Part shown: positions 24,252-33,232 of the stretch, one piece after another
How positions within the stretch are numbered: position 1 is the stretch's first letter
Layout of the letters: each line of letters starts with the position of its first letter
Source of the DNA: JAFDWR01 sp038216655
Lineage (GTDB): Bacteria; Armatimonadota; Fimbriimonadia; Fimbriimonadales; Fimbriimonadaceae
Direction of reading: 5' to 3'
NCBI GenBank assembly: GCA_038216655.1
Contig: JBBQPZ010000007.1
Span: 116,762-180,761 of the forward strand
DNA length: 64,000 bases
The notes under the pieces: model-generated
Database searches by the model: none
What the model was told of the DNA's origin: nothing
What the model saw: only the letters and a program-made list of their open reading frames with translations
Position numbers and translations under genes: made by a program

Positions 24252-26966
24252 ATGTGGATTGCCCTTGCCGCCGCGACTGCGATGTCTGCTCCTTTGCCTT
24301 CTATCAGTGACTACGACGTGATCTGGGACTCGCCTTCGAAGGATGCCGCCGGATCGATGCCGATTGGGAATGGCGAGGTTGTGCTCAACACCTGGGCCGA
24401 GGACAAGACCGGCGACGTGATGATCCTCATCGCCCGAACCGACGCCCTCTCAGAGATCAGCCGATATCTCAAGCTCGGCCGGATTCGCGTGCACCTGTCC
24501 CCAAGCCCATTCCTGAACGCGCACGATTTCTCCCAACACCTGCGACTGCACAAGGGAGCCATCGAGTTCACCGGCGGCGGCGGCGCGATGCGGCTGTTTG
24601 TGGATTCCGGCTCGAACACCATCTACCTCTCGGGGACCTCGAAAGAGCCAGTGAAGGTTGAGGCGAGTTTGGAGAATTGGCGGACCTCGGCACGGAAGCT
24701 CCCGGATGCAGAGAAGGGCTCGGCCTGGTCGGTGCACGATGCGCCGTTCGACCTGGTGGAGTCTGCGGATGTCGTCGAACCTGGAGCCGTAGGTGGAGTG
24801 ACTTGGTATCACCGCAACGAGACATCGGTCGTGCCTCAGCTATGGGCGAACCAATCGCTGACGGGGTTGCGTGGAACGTTTGATCCGCTTCTTTACCGGA
24901 CCTTTGGAGGAAAACTCACGGGACTAGGATTCAAGCGAAACTCCTTGACTTCGATTGAGACCCCGTTTGAGGTCAGGACATTCTCGTTGGCGATCCCGAC
25001 CTACCAGGCACAGACTCCGAATGATGGTCACTTAGAGGTCAAGATCCTGAAAGATCTTGACCTTCCGACGGGTCTTGCCCGGTGGAAGGCGGGGCTCGAC
25101 GCCATGCAAGTCGATGAGAAGCCAGCCGCGGTGCGGACCGAGAAGTGGTGGTGGCAGTTTTGGGATCGATCGTGGGTGCTCGCGGGCGGCGACAACGCCA
25201 CGATTCCGGTGCCGACAAACTCGCATCCCCTACGCGTCGGGTTCGACTCCGGCGGAGGGAATGTCTTCCCCGGCACGATCCTCTCGACCGCCTGCCTCAG
25301 CGGGATTCAAGGGACGCCGGAGATCGAGGCGGCCCTGAGTGCGGCTAAGCCAACGATGCCCGAAGTCTCCCGCGGCATCACCCTCGGCGCGAGGGTCCAA
25401 ATCGACGAGCTCAAGCCGGGTCGAATTCTCGACAAGCTGACCGCGGGGACGAGCGACGGATTCCTGTTCGACACCTATCCCGGGAATGGGCTGCGCCTGA
25501 TCGTCGGTGACATGACACTCACCGCGCCCAAGCAGTTCAAGGCAGGGGAGACGGCGACGGTTGCCGCGACTTACAATCCATCTAACGGCGAGGCCGCCCT
25601 CTACAAGAACGGCGTCCGCGTGGCCTTTCGGCGAGGCGAGACGGGTTCGTTGGTGACGCGCGGGTACTTGCTGCAGCGCTACGTCCAGGCCTGCCAAGGC
25701 CGCGGCGAATCGCCGATCAAGTTCAACGGCGGCTTCTACACCGTCGAACCGACCGCGATGGGCAAGCCGTTTAACCCGGATTTCCGGAACTGGGGCGACT
25801 CGCACTGGTTCCAGAACGTGCGGCACATGTACCACCCGATGCTCGCGTCCGGCGACTTCGAGATGATGGAGCCGTTCTTCAAACTCTACGAGCGGAGCCG
25901 TCAGCTCGCCGAGTCAAGAACGAAGGCTTACCACGGCGCCTCCGGGGCTTATTTCCCCGAAACCATGACGTTCTACGGAACCTACTCCGGCGGCGATTAC
26001 GGCTGGGATCGGACAGGGCATGTGCCCGCGGACGTGCTTTGCCCATGGTGGGCCTTGGCTTGGAACCAGGGTCCGGAACTGGTGTCGTTGATGCTGGATC
26101 GCTGGGACTACACGCGTGATTCCGGCTTTTTGCAGAAGAGGGTCTTGCCGATGGCGGAGTCGGTGCTGCGGTATTTCGACACGCGCTTCAAGAAGGACGC
26201 GGCGGGCCGGATCGTGCTGGACCCGACCCAGGTGGTCGAGACGTATTGGTCGGGGGTCGTGAACGACATGCCTTCGACGTCGGGGCTGCTTGCGGTGACC
26301 CGCCGACTCTGTGCCGTGCCTTCTGGACTTCTCTCTTCGAAGCAGCGGGAATTTTTCGCCCATATGCAGGCGGCATGTCCTGAGCTTCCTTTCGAGACGC
26401 GCGACGGTGTGAAGATGCTCGCCCCGGCGCAGAAGTACAAGCCGGAGACTTCGAACGTGGAGAACGGGCAGTTGTATGCGGTTTGGCCGTTCCAGGAGGT
26501 TTCTCTTGCGCGACCGAAGTATCTGGAGGAGGCGAAGCGGGCGTACGCGGTGCGGCTGAATCATCTCGATACCGGCTGGGGCTACGACGGGAATGTGGCG
26601 GCTTTGCTCGGGATGACCGACGAGGCCGCGCGGATTCTGCGAGTGAAAGTGCGTAACTCGCACCCCGCCTACCGCTGGCCCGCAACCTGGGGACCGAACT
26701 TCGACTGGCTCCCCGACCAAAACCACGGTGGGAACCTGCTGGAGACGACGGATTTGATGCTGATGCAGGCCTCCTCTTTGGAGTCAGGCGGTTCGATTCT
26801 GTTGCTACCGGCCTGGCCGTTGAGCTGGGACGTGTCGTTCAAGTTGCACGCCCCAGGGAACACAACCGTCGAGTGCGTGGCCCGCGGCGGGCGGATCGAG
26901 TCGCTCAAAGTCACGCCGGAGTCGCGTCGGAAGGACGTGATAGTGTCGGGAGGCTGGCGGCGGTGA
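24252..26966 (+). CDS. DUF5703 domain protein with six-hairpin glycosidase fold
   Basis: A 904-residue protein. The N-terminal DUF5703 domain (about residues 20-290) shows YDVIWDSPSKDAAGSMPIGN, GEVVLNTWAEDK, IARTDALSEISRYLKLGRIR and GWDRTGHVPADV further on. The central and C-terminal part (about 480-880) is an (alpha/alpha)6-type region with NWGDSHWFQNVRHMYHPML, MLDRWDYTRDSGF and ENGQLYAVWPFQE, resembling GH95/six-hairpin glycosidases. A short hydrophobic N-terminus may be a signal peptide. TATTCT lies 9 nt before the ATG. Substrate unknown; it lies downstream of, and divergent from, the glycosidase-esterase fusion, which suggests a common polysaccharide target. Confidence 0.82.
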   Translation: MWIALAAATAMSAPLPSISDYDVIWDSPSKDAAGSMPIGNGEVVLNTWAEDKTGDVMILIARTDALSEISRYLKLGRIRVHLSPSPFLNAHDFSQHLRLHKGAIEFTGGGGAMRLFVDSGSNTIYLSGTSKEPVKVEASLENWRTSARKLPDAEKGSAWSVHDAPFDLVESADVVEPGAVGGVTWYHRNETSVVPQLWANQSLTGLRGTFDPLLYRTFGGKLTGLGFKRNSLTSIETPFEVRTFSLAIPTYQAQTPNDGHLEVKILKDLDLPTGLARWKAGLDAMQVDEKPAAVRTEKWWWQFWDRSWVLAGGDNATIPVPTNSHPLRVGFDSGGGNVFPGTILSTACLSGIQGTPEIEAALSAAKPTMPEVSRGITLGARVQIDELKPGRILDKLTAGTSDGFLFDTYPGNGLRLIVGDMTLTAPKQFKAGETATVAATYNPSNGEAALYKNGVRVAFRRGETGSLVTRGYLLQRYVQACQGRGESPIKFNGGFYTVEPTAMGKPFNPDFRNWGDSHWFQNVRHMYHPMLASGDFEMMEPFFKLYERSRQLAESRTKAYHGASGAYFPETMTFYGTYSGGDYGWDRTGHVPADVLCPWWALAWNQGPELVSLMLDRWDYTRDSGFLQKRVLPMAESVLRYFDTRFKKDAAGRIVLDPTQVVETYWSGVVNDMPSTSGLLAVTRRLCAVPSGLLSSKQREFFAHMQAACPELPFETRDGVKMLAPAQKYKPETSNVENGQLYAVWPFQEVSLARPKYLEEAKRAYAVRLNHLDTGWGYDGNVAALLGMTDEAARILRVKVRNSHPAYRWPATWGPNFDWLPDQNHGGNLLETTDLMLMQASSLESGGSILLLPAWPLSWDVSFKLHAPGNTTVECVARGGRIESLKVTPESRRKDVIVSGGWRR

Positions 26967-27155
26967 GGGCGTTGGGCGTTGAGCGCGGAGGCTAATTTAG
27001 AGTGCGGTGACCTGCTCGCGCCTTGCATTTCTACGAGCTTGCTCGGTTCGCGTCATCCCGAGCTGAGCGTCGAGTCCCCCGCGATGGTGACGGATCATTG
27101 GTACACGTGGTCCTGCGCTCTCCAGCGACACTCATCCCGGCAAGAGGAATTGCCC

Positions 27156-27244
27156 GGAGGGCGAGGCTCCGTCCTTGCCAGTTACCTTCTCCCACTCCTG
27201 TTCCGCAACGATTCCAAATCGACACGGACGGAGCCTCGCCCTCC
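27156..27244. repeat. Perfect 19-bp inverted repeat
   Basis: GGAGGGCGAGGCTCCGTCC (27156-27174) is the exact reverse complement of 27226-27244, with a 51-nt centre. It is preceded at 27131-27150 by a fragment of the CCCGGCAAGAGGAA palindrome and at 26994-27035 by a TTTAGAGTGCGGT fragment also found after metY. The 27.0-27.27 kb gap is a patchwork of repeats. Confidence 0.75.
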
Positions 27245-27273
27245 AGCACACTCCTGATTTTCACTCACGCCAC

Positions 27274-27714
27274 ATGCGGTATCACGATCAGATGGACCCT
27301 ACGGATCGCGATCCACCTGAGATAGTTCGCGCGAGGATTCGATGGAGGATGTTCTGGAATGCCTTTCGGTTCATTAGCGACACCGACAAGGTTCGGAACG
27401 CGGTATGGACGCAGGCGGACGACATGGTGATTGAAATCGACATGCAGTTGGGGCGGTATGGTCCGGAAATTTCCGCGTCGATCGTCGAGGCGAACGAGGT
27501 TGCCGCGTTCGAACAGCTTTCGGATTTGATCGGGGCTTGGCTCCTCTTGCCGCACCCAGAGGAACGTCATCCCAACGATATCGATAAGGTCGTTAGATCG
27601 GACTACGGCCAGTTGACTTGCGAAGCGGGGTGTCGGTGTATTTCGGCCATGATGAGGACGGGCATGCCCCCTTATCCATTGCAGGATTCAAGTCCATTCG
27701 GCTTCCAGGATTAG
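27274..27714 (+). CDS. Hypothetical protein
   Basis: A 146-residue (140 if ATG 27292 is used) soluble protein: ARIRWRMFWNAFRFISDTD, an acidic ADDMVIEIDMQLGRYGPEIS segment, AAFEQLSDLIGAWLLLPHPE and a Cys-containing CEAGCRCISAMMRTGMP. The frame is open into the upstream repeat, so the start is uncertain. I recognise no family. It stands alone between the repeat cluster and the secretion gene. Confidence 0.5.
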   Translation: MRYHDQMDPTDRDPPEIVRARIRWRMFWNAFRFISDTDKVRNAVWTQADDMVIEIDMQLGRYGPEISASIVEANEVAAFEQLSDLIGAWLLLPHPEERHPNDIDKVVRSDYGQLTCEAGCRCISAMMRTGMPPYPLQDSSPFGFQD

Positions 27715-27852
27715 CGATCCCCTTCTCCATGTCTCCGCGACGAGGTTAGCCTTCTCTCCGCGCAAGGCTCGCCCGATGAGTTGGGCCCGCCTGGAGAGAC
27801 GAAGGCGGGTGCTATCACGTCGAACCAAAAACCGCGTAGGATCAATCAACGC

Positions 27853-29127
27853 ATGCCGACGTTCGAATACACCGCCGTTAACGCCGAGGGGCAGTCTGTT
27901 TCAGGGACCGTCTTGGGCTCCTCGCTCGATCAGGCCGTCGGCTCCTTGAGCCGACAAGGGCTGCAGATCGAGAAGATCGGCGTCGCGGCGACGACCGGCG
28001 ATCCCCTTTCCGGGCTAAGCACCGCCGAATCCTCCCGCCATATCATGGGCGAGCGTAGCTACGTCGCGACCAGCGTGGTCGGTGCGATGATCGACAAGGT
28101 GCCGCTGAAAGAACTGATGTTCTTCTTCCGGCAGTTCGCCACCATGCAAAAGGCCGGCGTGCCCGTGGTGCAGAGCCTCGACACCCTGGCTACCCAGACC
28201 CGCGACGGCAAACTGAGCGGCGTTATCAAGGAGTTCACCAAGCACGTCGAAGCCGGGCGACCCATCTCGTACGGCATGCAGCGGTATCCCGAAGTGTTCT
28301 CCCCTCTCATGGTCTCACTTGTGAGAGCCGGTGAGGAAGGCGGGTTCGTCGAGGGGGCGTTCACCCAGCTTGCCGCCTACATGGAGCAGGAAATCGAATT
28401 GCGGAACCTCTACCGCAAAGCGATGTTCATGCCGAAGCTGACGATCTTCTCGTCGATCATCATCATCCTCGCCGCCAACGCGATCATTAACGCCGTCGCA
28501 CCTGAGGGGATGCGGATCTGGTCGCCGCTTACTCAGCCGATCACCTGGCTGTATCTCGGCCCGATCTGCGTCGGGATCTACATGTTCTTCACCGTCGGGA
28601 TGGCCAATCCGCGGATCAAGTACGGCTGGGACCGCTTCCTCCTGAAAGTGCCCTATCTCGGAGTGACGGTGCGGCAGCTTGCGATGGCGAAGTTTGGGCG
28701 CGCGTTCGGTGTCCTGTATGCGGGCGGCGTGGCGATTCCGCGTTGTATCGAATTGGCGGCGGATGCGTGCGGCAACGAGTTCATGCGCGCGGAGTTGCAC
28801 CCGGCCTCCAAGCGGCTGGAAGAAGGGTCGACCATCTCGGAGACCCTCGCCTCGACCAACGCCCTATCACCGATCGTGCTCGACATGGTCCACACCGGCG
28901 AGACCACCGGCAACATGGACGCGATGCTCACGAAGATGGCGGAGTTCTACGAGGGCGAATCGAAGGTTCGCTCCGAGCAACTCGGGCGCGTGGCGGGAGT
29001 CACCGCGATCGTGATCGTCGGCATCTACGTCGGGATCATCGTGGTCAAGTTCTGGGGAGCGTTTTACGGAGGGGTTTCCTCGGCGGGGGCCAGCGGCGAT
29101 GGCGGCTGGCTACCTCCGTTCGTATGA
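27853..29127 (+). CDS. Type II secretion / type IV pilus assembly inner-membrane protein F (PilC/GspF)
   Basis: A 424-residue platform protein with two T2SSF domains. N-terminal cytosolic: MPTFEYTAVNAEGQSVSGTV. First domain about 100-230: LKELMFFFRQFATMQKAGVP, VQSLDTLATQT, SLVRAGEEGGFVEGA. Membrane segments are IFSSIIIILAANAI, WLYLGPICVGIYMFFTVGM and near the C-terminus AIVIVGIYVGIIVVKFW. The second domain carries AFGVLYAGGVAIPRCIELAA and HTGETTGNMDAMLTKMA. TAGGAT lies 10 nt before the ATG. ATGA overlap with the DnaJ-type gene indicates an operon. It probably works with the pseudopilins such as 53315-54004. Confidence 0.92.
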   Translation: MPTFEYTAVNAEGQSVSGTVLGSSLDQAVGSLSRQGLQIEKIGVAATTGDPLSGLSTAESSRHIMGERSYVATSVVGAMIDKVPLKELMFFFRQFATMQKAGVPVVQSLDTLATQTRDGKLSGVIKEFTKHVEAGRPISYGMQRYPEVFSPLMVSLVRAGEEGGFVEGAFTQLAAYMEQEIELRNLYRKAMFMPKLTIFSSIIIILAANAIINAVAPEGMRIWSPLTQPITWLYLGPICVGIYMFFTVGMANPRIKYGWDRFLLKVPYLGVTVRQLAMAKFGRAFGVLYAGGVAIPRCIELAADACGNEFMRAELHPASKRLEEGSTISETLASTNALSPIVLDMVHTGETTGNMDAMLTKMAEFYEGESKVRSEQLGRVAGVTAIVIVGIYVGIIVVKFWGAFYGGVSSAGASGDGGWLPPFV

Positions 29128-30245
29128 TGCGGAACCACTACCAGACCCTCGGCGTGCCGAGAACGGCGTCGGCGGGCGAGATCCGCACCGCGTACCGGAA
29201 GCTCGCGGTCAAACACCACCCGGATCGGAACGACGACCCGAAGTCGGTCCCCCTTTTCAAGGCCGCGACCGAGGCATACGAAATCCTCGGCGATCCGGAA
29301 GCGCGGCGGCGCTACGATGTCGATTTGGGCTTGGCCCTAACGCGTCAGGCCGAAGCCGAGCGGCGGCGCAATCCGTTCGGTGAAGCTAACCAACAGCGTC
29401 CGGCACCGACTCAGGCCGCAGTGAGCACGCCGCCCAAGCCGCGCAAGGTGCCGGTGAACCTGACCGAGGACCTCGCGCGTCTGGGCATCCTGTTCAACCG
29501 GGGCCGGTACGTCGAAGCCGAGAATCTGGCGAACCAGATCCTCGCGCAAAACGAGCGACTAGCCCTGCCATACGCGGTGCTCGGTGACTTGGCCCGAATA
29601 AACGGACGGCGCAAGGAAGCGGCCAAGCTCTACGCCTTCGCGGTCCAGATGGACCCCGGGAACTCCACTTATCAGCGCCGTTATGAGGAGCTGCTGGAAG
29701 AGATCCCGGCGGCGGATACGAGTCCGCATCAGTCTGTGCAAGTCCAAGACCACCGGGCTACTCCATTGATCGTGGCGATGGTTGTGGTGCTCTTGGCCGG
29801 GGTCTTCGTGGCCCTAAGCCACGAGCGCGCCGCGTTCGCGAGTGTCGGGATCGTCTCAACCTGGACGTTCGGACTGCTCTCGATGGCGTTCGTCTGCGGA
29901 GTGACGGTGGGGTCATGTTTGAGCCTCGCTCGAGGGGTCGAGCGGTTCTTCGCGTCTACCACTAACTCCCTAGGAAGGGCCTCACCAATGGCAATCCTGA
30001 GCCTGCTCGCATGCGTGAACTTCTGGCTCGCCGTGCTCGTGGCCGGGTTCCTGGGCCTCGTGCGACGCTCGATAGGCTACTCGCTGATCCGGGTCCTGAC
30101 CGTGGTGGGCTTGGTCGTCGCGGTGTTGACGCTGTCGTCAGCGGTGAACGAGATCAACCCGCTGCAAACCCTCCTCTGGAGCGGCGGCGTGGTGTATGCG
30201 GGGTCATTGTGCGGGTGGATGGTCAGCGACGCGTTCCGAAGTTGA
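29124..30245 (+). CDS. DnaJ-domain, TPR-like, multi-spanning membrane protein
   Basis: A 373-residue protein. An N-terminal J domain (residues about 4-67) has the HPD motif: YQTLGVPRTASAGEIRTAYR, then KHHPDRNDDPK and AYEILGDPEARRRYD. A Pro/Gln-rich linker follows, then a TPR-like region around 110-190 (RYVEAENLANQILAQNERLA and GRRKEAAKLYAFAVQMDPGN). The C-terminal half has about five hydrophobic segments. It could present DnaK to a membrane complex; the partner is unknown. Translationally coupled to the upstream PilC/GspF gene by ATGA overlap. Confidence 0.85.
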   Translation: MMRNHYQTLGVPRTASAGEIRTAYRKLAVKHHPDRNDDPKSVPLFKAATEAYEILGDPEARRRYDVDLGLALTRQAEAERRRNPFGEANQQRPAPTQAAVSTPPKPRKVPVNLTEDLARLGILFNRGRYVEAENLANQILAQNERLALPYAVLGDLARINGRRKEAAKLYAFAVQMDPGNSTYQRRYEELLEEIPAADTSPHQSVQVQDHRATPLIVAMVVVLLAGVFVALSHERAAFASVGIVSTWTFGLLSMAFVCGVTVGSCLSLARGVERFFASTTNSLGRASPMAILSLLACVNFWLAVLVAGFLGLVRRSIGYSLIRVLTVVGLVVAVLTLSSAVNEINPLQTLLWSGGVVYAGSLCGWMVSDAFRS

Positions 30246-30272
30246 AGGGCCCAAAGGCACACCGCGGGGTGG

Positions 30273-30336
30273 CACGGTCTGATCGGGCTCAAAGTACTTG
30301 TAAATAGCTTGGGTTAAGGAAGCCCGGCAGACCGTG
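30273..30336. repeat. REP-like palindrome (CACGGTCTG family)
   Basis: The left arm CACGGTCTGATCGGGCT (30273-30289) pairs with the right arm AGCCCGGCAGACCGTG (30321-30336). It lies 200 bp upstream of a RAYT remnant. Confidence 0.8.
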
Positions 30337-30536
30337 AACTTGTAGGGAACCGACCAGGCAGACCAAAGCCTATCGGCAAGATAGTATTAAAGGCATATAA
30401 TAAACGCCAATTAAGTACAAGAGGCGCCAGAGATTTGAGACTGGGTCCGTTCGCTTCTTAACCTTCAGTTGCTTCCATGCCAAGCCATTTCTTCATGATC
30501 CCAGAGTGAGGGAAATTATCTCGCGCCAGATCGCAC

Positions 30537-30773
30537 TTGGTGTCGAGAACCGACGGTTCGATCTGCACGCGGCAAGAAGGAGGGGGCCACGACCGGAACA
30601 TCACAACCCGCGATGAATTCGTGGAGAAACTCACCTACATCCACTTGAATCCTGTCAGGGCGAAATGGGTCGACAGGGCGGCAGATTGGAGAGATTCGTC
30701 GGCCAGCTACTATGATTCGTGCGATTACGATGGGCCCGAGATTACCGCCCTCGACGTAGACTTTCCGTGGTGA
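30537..30773 (+). pseudogene. REP-associated tyrosine transposase (RAYT/Y1) C-terminal remnant
   Basis: About 65 residues match the end of Y1-type transposases that mobilise REP palindromes: QEGGGHDRNI, then DEFVEKLTYIHLNPVRAKWV and DRAADWRDSSASYY. The N-terminal two thirds, including the HUH and catalytic Tyr segments, are missing, and the frame has only a TTG as possible start. It lies between two palindromes of one family (30273-30336 and 30805-30868). It is a decayed relic, not a working gene. Confidence 0.8.
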
Positions 30774-30804
30774 GGCTAAATCCACACATCGACTGGCAGC
30801 ACTC

Positions 30805-30868
30805 CACGGTCTGTCGGGCGACGCTAATCTTAGGAACCTCCAAGTTCTGAGCGCCCGAGCAGACCGTG
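30805..30868. repeat. REP-like palindrome (CACGGTCTG family)
   Basis: The left arm CACGGTCTGTCGGGCG (30805-30820) pairs with the right arm CGCCCGAGCAGACCGTG (30852-30868), immediately downstream of the RAYT remnant. Confidence 0.8.
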
Positions 30869-30946
30869 CCACCCCCGAACTTCGTTGCGACTACGCTTTT
30901 CGGTTCCCCTGCTCGGCGTGAAAATTCTCCTTGGATCTCGTGTCAG

Positions 30947-31615
30947 CTAGCCGAACTCGACCCAGGCGTCCATCTCGGTGTCGCCGAACGCGGGGCAGGC
31001 GAAGCGGGCCCGGCCTTGGTAGCCGGTCTCCGTTCTTTCGACCTGATACTCCAATACGCCGCAATTCCCGAGCGCACGGTGGGGTGGCGTCCTCTCGATC
31101 ACCCGCTGGATAGCCCCGAGCGTGCCGCCGTGGGTTACCGCCAAGACCGAGCCCTCGTGGGGCATGTCGAGCATGAAGCTCGCCGCTTCAAGTTCAAGGT
31201 CAGCGATGCTTTCGGAGTTGGGGAAAGAGGTCTTCCAACTCCATTCGGCACAGTGGTGGAGGTCTTCGAGGTACTGCTCGACGGTGTAGGTGCCAGTTGG
31301 GTAGTCGCCCCACAGCCGCTCCCGAAGTCGCTCGTCGATGTGCCAGTCGGTACCGGGGCTGAGGAGTTCGGCGGTTTGGCGCGCACGGACAAACGGAGAG
31401 GCGAACCGGGGGCCGGTTTCCACCCCGACGTGCTGCCGTACAAACTCCCCTGCATGGCGCGCCTGTTCGACGCCGAGTTCCGTAAGGGGCCAGATCGGCT
31501 CCTGCGGGAAGTCGCGCAAGTGATCGGCCAGGGCGGCTCGATCGCCCGCCCTCGCCACATCCGTGAGGAAGTTTCGGATCGACTCGCCGTGGCGAACGAA
31601 CACGATATGCAGCAT
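30947..31615 (-). CDS. Histidine phosphatase / phosphoglycerate mutase family protein
   Basis: A 222-residue member of the histidine phosphatase superfamily. The phospho-acceptor motif is VFVRHGESIRN at the N-terminus, then LTELGVEQARHAGEF, ASPFVRARQTAELLSPG and the second-histidine motif VLAVTHGGTLGAIQRVIE. The superfamily includes mutases, phosphatases and sugar-phosphate enzymes; the exact substrate cannot be told. CATAAT lies 6 nt upstream of the ATG on the minus strand (31622-31627). Confidence 0.9.
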   Translation of the reverse strand: MLHIVFVRHGESIRNFLTDVARAGDRAALADHLRDFPQEPIWPLTELGVEQARHAGEFVRQHVGVETGPRFASPFVRARQTAELLSPGTDWHIDERLRERLWGDYPTGTYTVEQYLEDLHHCAEWSWKTSFPNSESIADLELEAASFMLDMPHEGSVLAVTHGGTLGAIQRVIERTPPHRALGNCGVLEYQVERTETGYQGRARFACPAFGDTEMDAWVEFG

Positions 31616-31683
31616 TCGTCGATTATGGCTGGCCTCCGAGTCCCACCGTCATGCGGCCGAACGCGCTAAGATGGTGATGCTTT

Positions 31684-32196
31684 ATGGAGTTTTTCGTGAT
31701 CTTTCCGGACGGTCGCTCGTTCGGGCCCGCTGACGTTGCGACGCTTGCCCAGTGGGCGCAAGAAGGTCGACTCCTGCCCAACACCATGTTGGAGAGCCTT
31801 GCCACCCGTGAGCGAGTCTCCGCGGCATCGGTCGCGGGTATTTTTCCGGCTCAAACTCCGAGTCCCTCCTCGGCCTACGCCCCGCTACCCGGCGAGAATC
31901 CTTACGCACCGCAGACCTCGGGCTACCTACGCGCAGATCCTCGCTACCAGAATTACGCCCCTCCCATCAATGGCATGGCGATCACGTCATTGGTGCTCGG
32001 GATCCTGTCCCTCGTGCTGTTCTGCCTCTGGCCGATCGCGATATTGCTTGGCCTGATGGGGTTGATCTTCGGGATCGCCGGCAACAAGGACAACAGCAAG
32101 AGCATCGCGATTGCGGGCATCGTTTGCAGTGCGGTGGGCCTCCTCATCGCGGTCGGATTCTTGGTCCTCGTGGGCTCGCGCTTCTGGATGCGCTGA
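31684..32196 (+). CDS. GYF-domain plus DUF4190 membrane protein
   Basis: A 170-residue protein. An N-terminal GYF_2-like domain (residues 1-55: FVIFPDGRSFGPADVATLAQ, then WAQEGRLLPNTML) binds proline-rich partners in eukaryotic relatives. A Pro/Tyr-rich linker is followed by a DUF4190-type two-helix membrane module (LVLGILSLVLFCLWPIAILL, GLIFGIAGNKDNSK, GIVCSAVGLLIAVGFLVLVG). TAAGAT lies 11 nt before the ATG. It converges on the phosphoesterase with a 2-bp gap. The role is unknown; a membrane adaptor is plausible. Confidence 0.85.
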   Translation: MEFFVIFPDGRSFGPADVATLAQWAQEGRLLPNTMLESLATRERVSAASVAGIFPAQTPSPSSAYAPLPGENPYAPQTSGYLRADPRYQNYAPPINGMAITSLVLGILSLVLFCLWPIAILLGLMGLIFGIAGNKDNSKSIAIAGIVCSAVGLLIAVGFLVLVGSRFWMR

Positions 32197-32198
32197 AC

Positions 32199-33134
32199 CT
32201 AATAGGTCTGGTAGTGGGTGTGGAATTGGCCGTTCGCGTACAGATCAATCACGCTGTACCCAGGCTGGGTCTCCTGCATCGGACCTTGCCACCATGCGCC
32301 ACACACCGCGCCGCCGCAGTAGTGGGTAACCCCGTTGTACTCGACCTTGTTGAGCAGGTGGGTGTGCCCGCTCAGACAAAGGCGTACGTTAGGGTGCTTA
32401 TAGAGCAGCGTCTTGATCCGCCTCGCATCGATGTGCATCAGTGAGCCGGGAATCTTCCAGTAGTCCTTGGATTCGCATTGGCCGAACAGAGCCGCGCAGG
32501 CGGAGAGGATCGGAATGTGCGAAACGACACAAACGGGAGTCGTGCTCGGGGTCTTCGCCAGATCGGACTCGAACCAGTCAAATTGCTCTTCATCGAGCCG
32601 AGCGACAAAGCCACCGAGTCGGTGCTGGGAGAGGCTGTCGAGAAACACGAAATGCCAACCGCTACGATCAAAGCTGCGATAGGGGCGCTTGAGGCCGGTC
32701 CAGCGGAGCCAGAAGTTCTTGCCGAACATGGGGTCCGAGTTGATCGTCTCGGGGGACTGGTGACTCCAACCCCAGACGTCGTGGTTGCCGATCACGTGCT
32801 CGATCGGGATCGAGTTGTTATGAGAGAGCACGTTGCTCGCGAGCTCGAACTGGGTTTGGACGCGGCCGCGTTCCTGCGAGCACGCATCCATAACGATGTC
32901 GCCGCCCTGGAAAATAACGTCGGGCCGGTCCGCCATCCCGTTGATCGTGCGAAGGCACTGGGCGACATGATCGGGACCACCCCCTTCCGGCTTAAGGTGC
33001 GAGTCGGTGAGCTGCACGATACGGAGGGCGCGATCCGATTGCCGGTGAATTCGCCGTCCGGGGGACGCGAGCAACGGAACGGCTAGGCCCGCAAGCGCGC
33101 CGGTGAGTAATCCCCGCCGAGTCATGTCCTCCAT
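32199..33134 (-). CDS. Tat-exported metallophosphoesterase (calcineurin-like)
   Basis: A 311-residue phosphoesterase with a twin-arginine signal (MTRRGLLTGALAGLAVPLLA). The metal-site motifs are complete: VQLTDSHLKPEG, VIFQGGDIVMDA, HVIGNHDVWGW, VVSHIPILS and LSGHTHLLN, in family order and spacing. The start could be ATG 33134 (MEDMTRRG) or ATG 33125; only the second has a GGAGGA close by, at short spacing. The substrate is unknown; relatives act on cyclic nucleotides or phospho-sugars. Confidence 0.9.
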   Translation of the reverse strand: MEDMTRRGLLTGALAGLAVPLLASPGRRIHRQSDRALRIVQLTDSHLKPEGGGPDHVAQCLRTINGMADRPDVIFQGGDIVMDACSQERGRVQTQFELASNVLSHNNSIPIEHVIGNHDVWGWSHQSPETINSDPMFGKNFWLRWTGLKRPYRSFDRSGWHFVFLDSLSQHRLGGFVARLDEEQFDWFESDLAKTPSTTPVCVVSHIPILSACAALFGQCESKDYWKIPGSLMHIDARRIKTLLYKHPNVRLCLSGHTHLLNKVEYNGVTHYCGGAVCGAWWQGPMQETQPGYSVIDLYANGQFHTHYQTY

Positions 33135-33232
33135 GTGGGGACAGGATAGCCGCAACTATAGGTAGTCGCAAGAAATTGCCGAGAAGTTGCGCTCAAAAGC
33201 GTCGCTTGGGGCATCTTCTGGCCCCGGCGACA

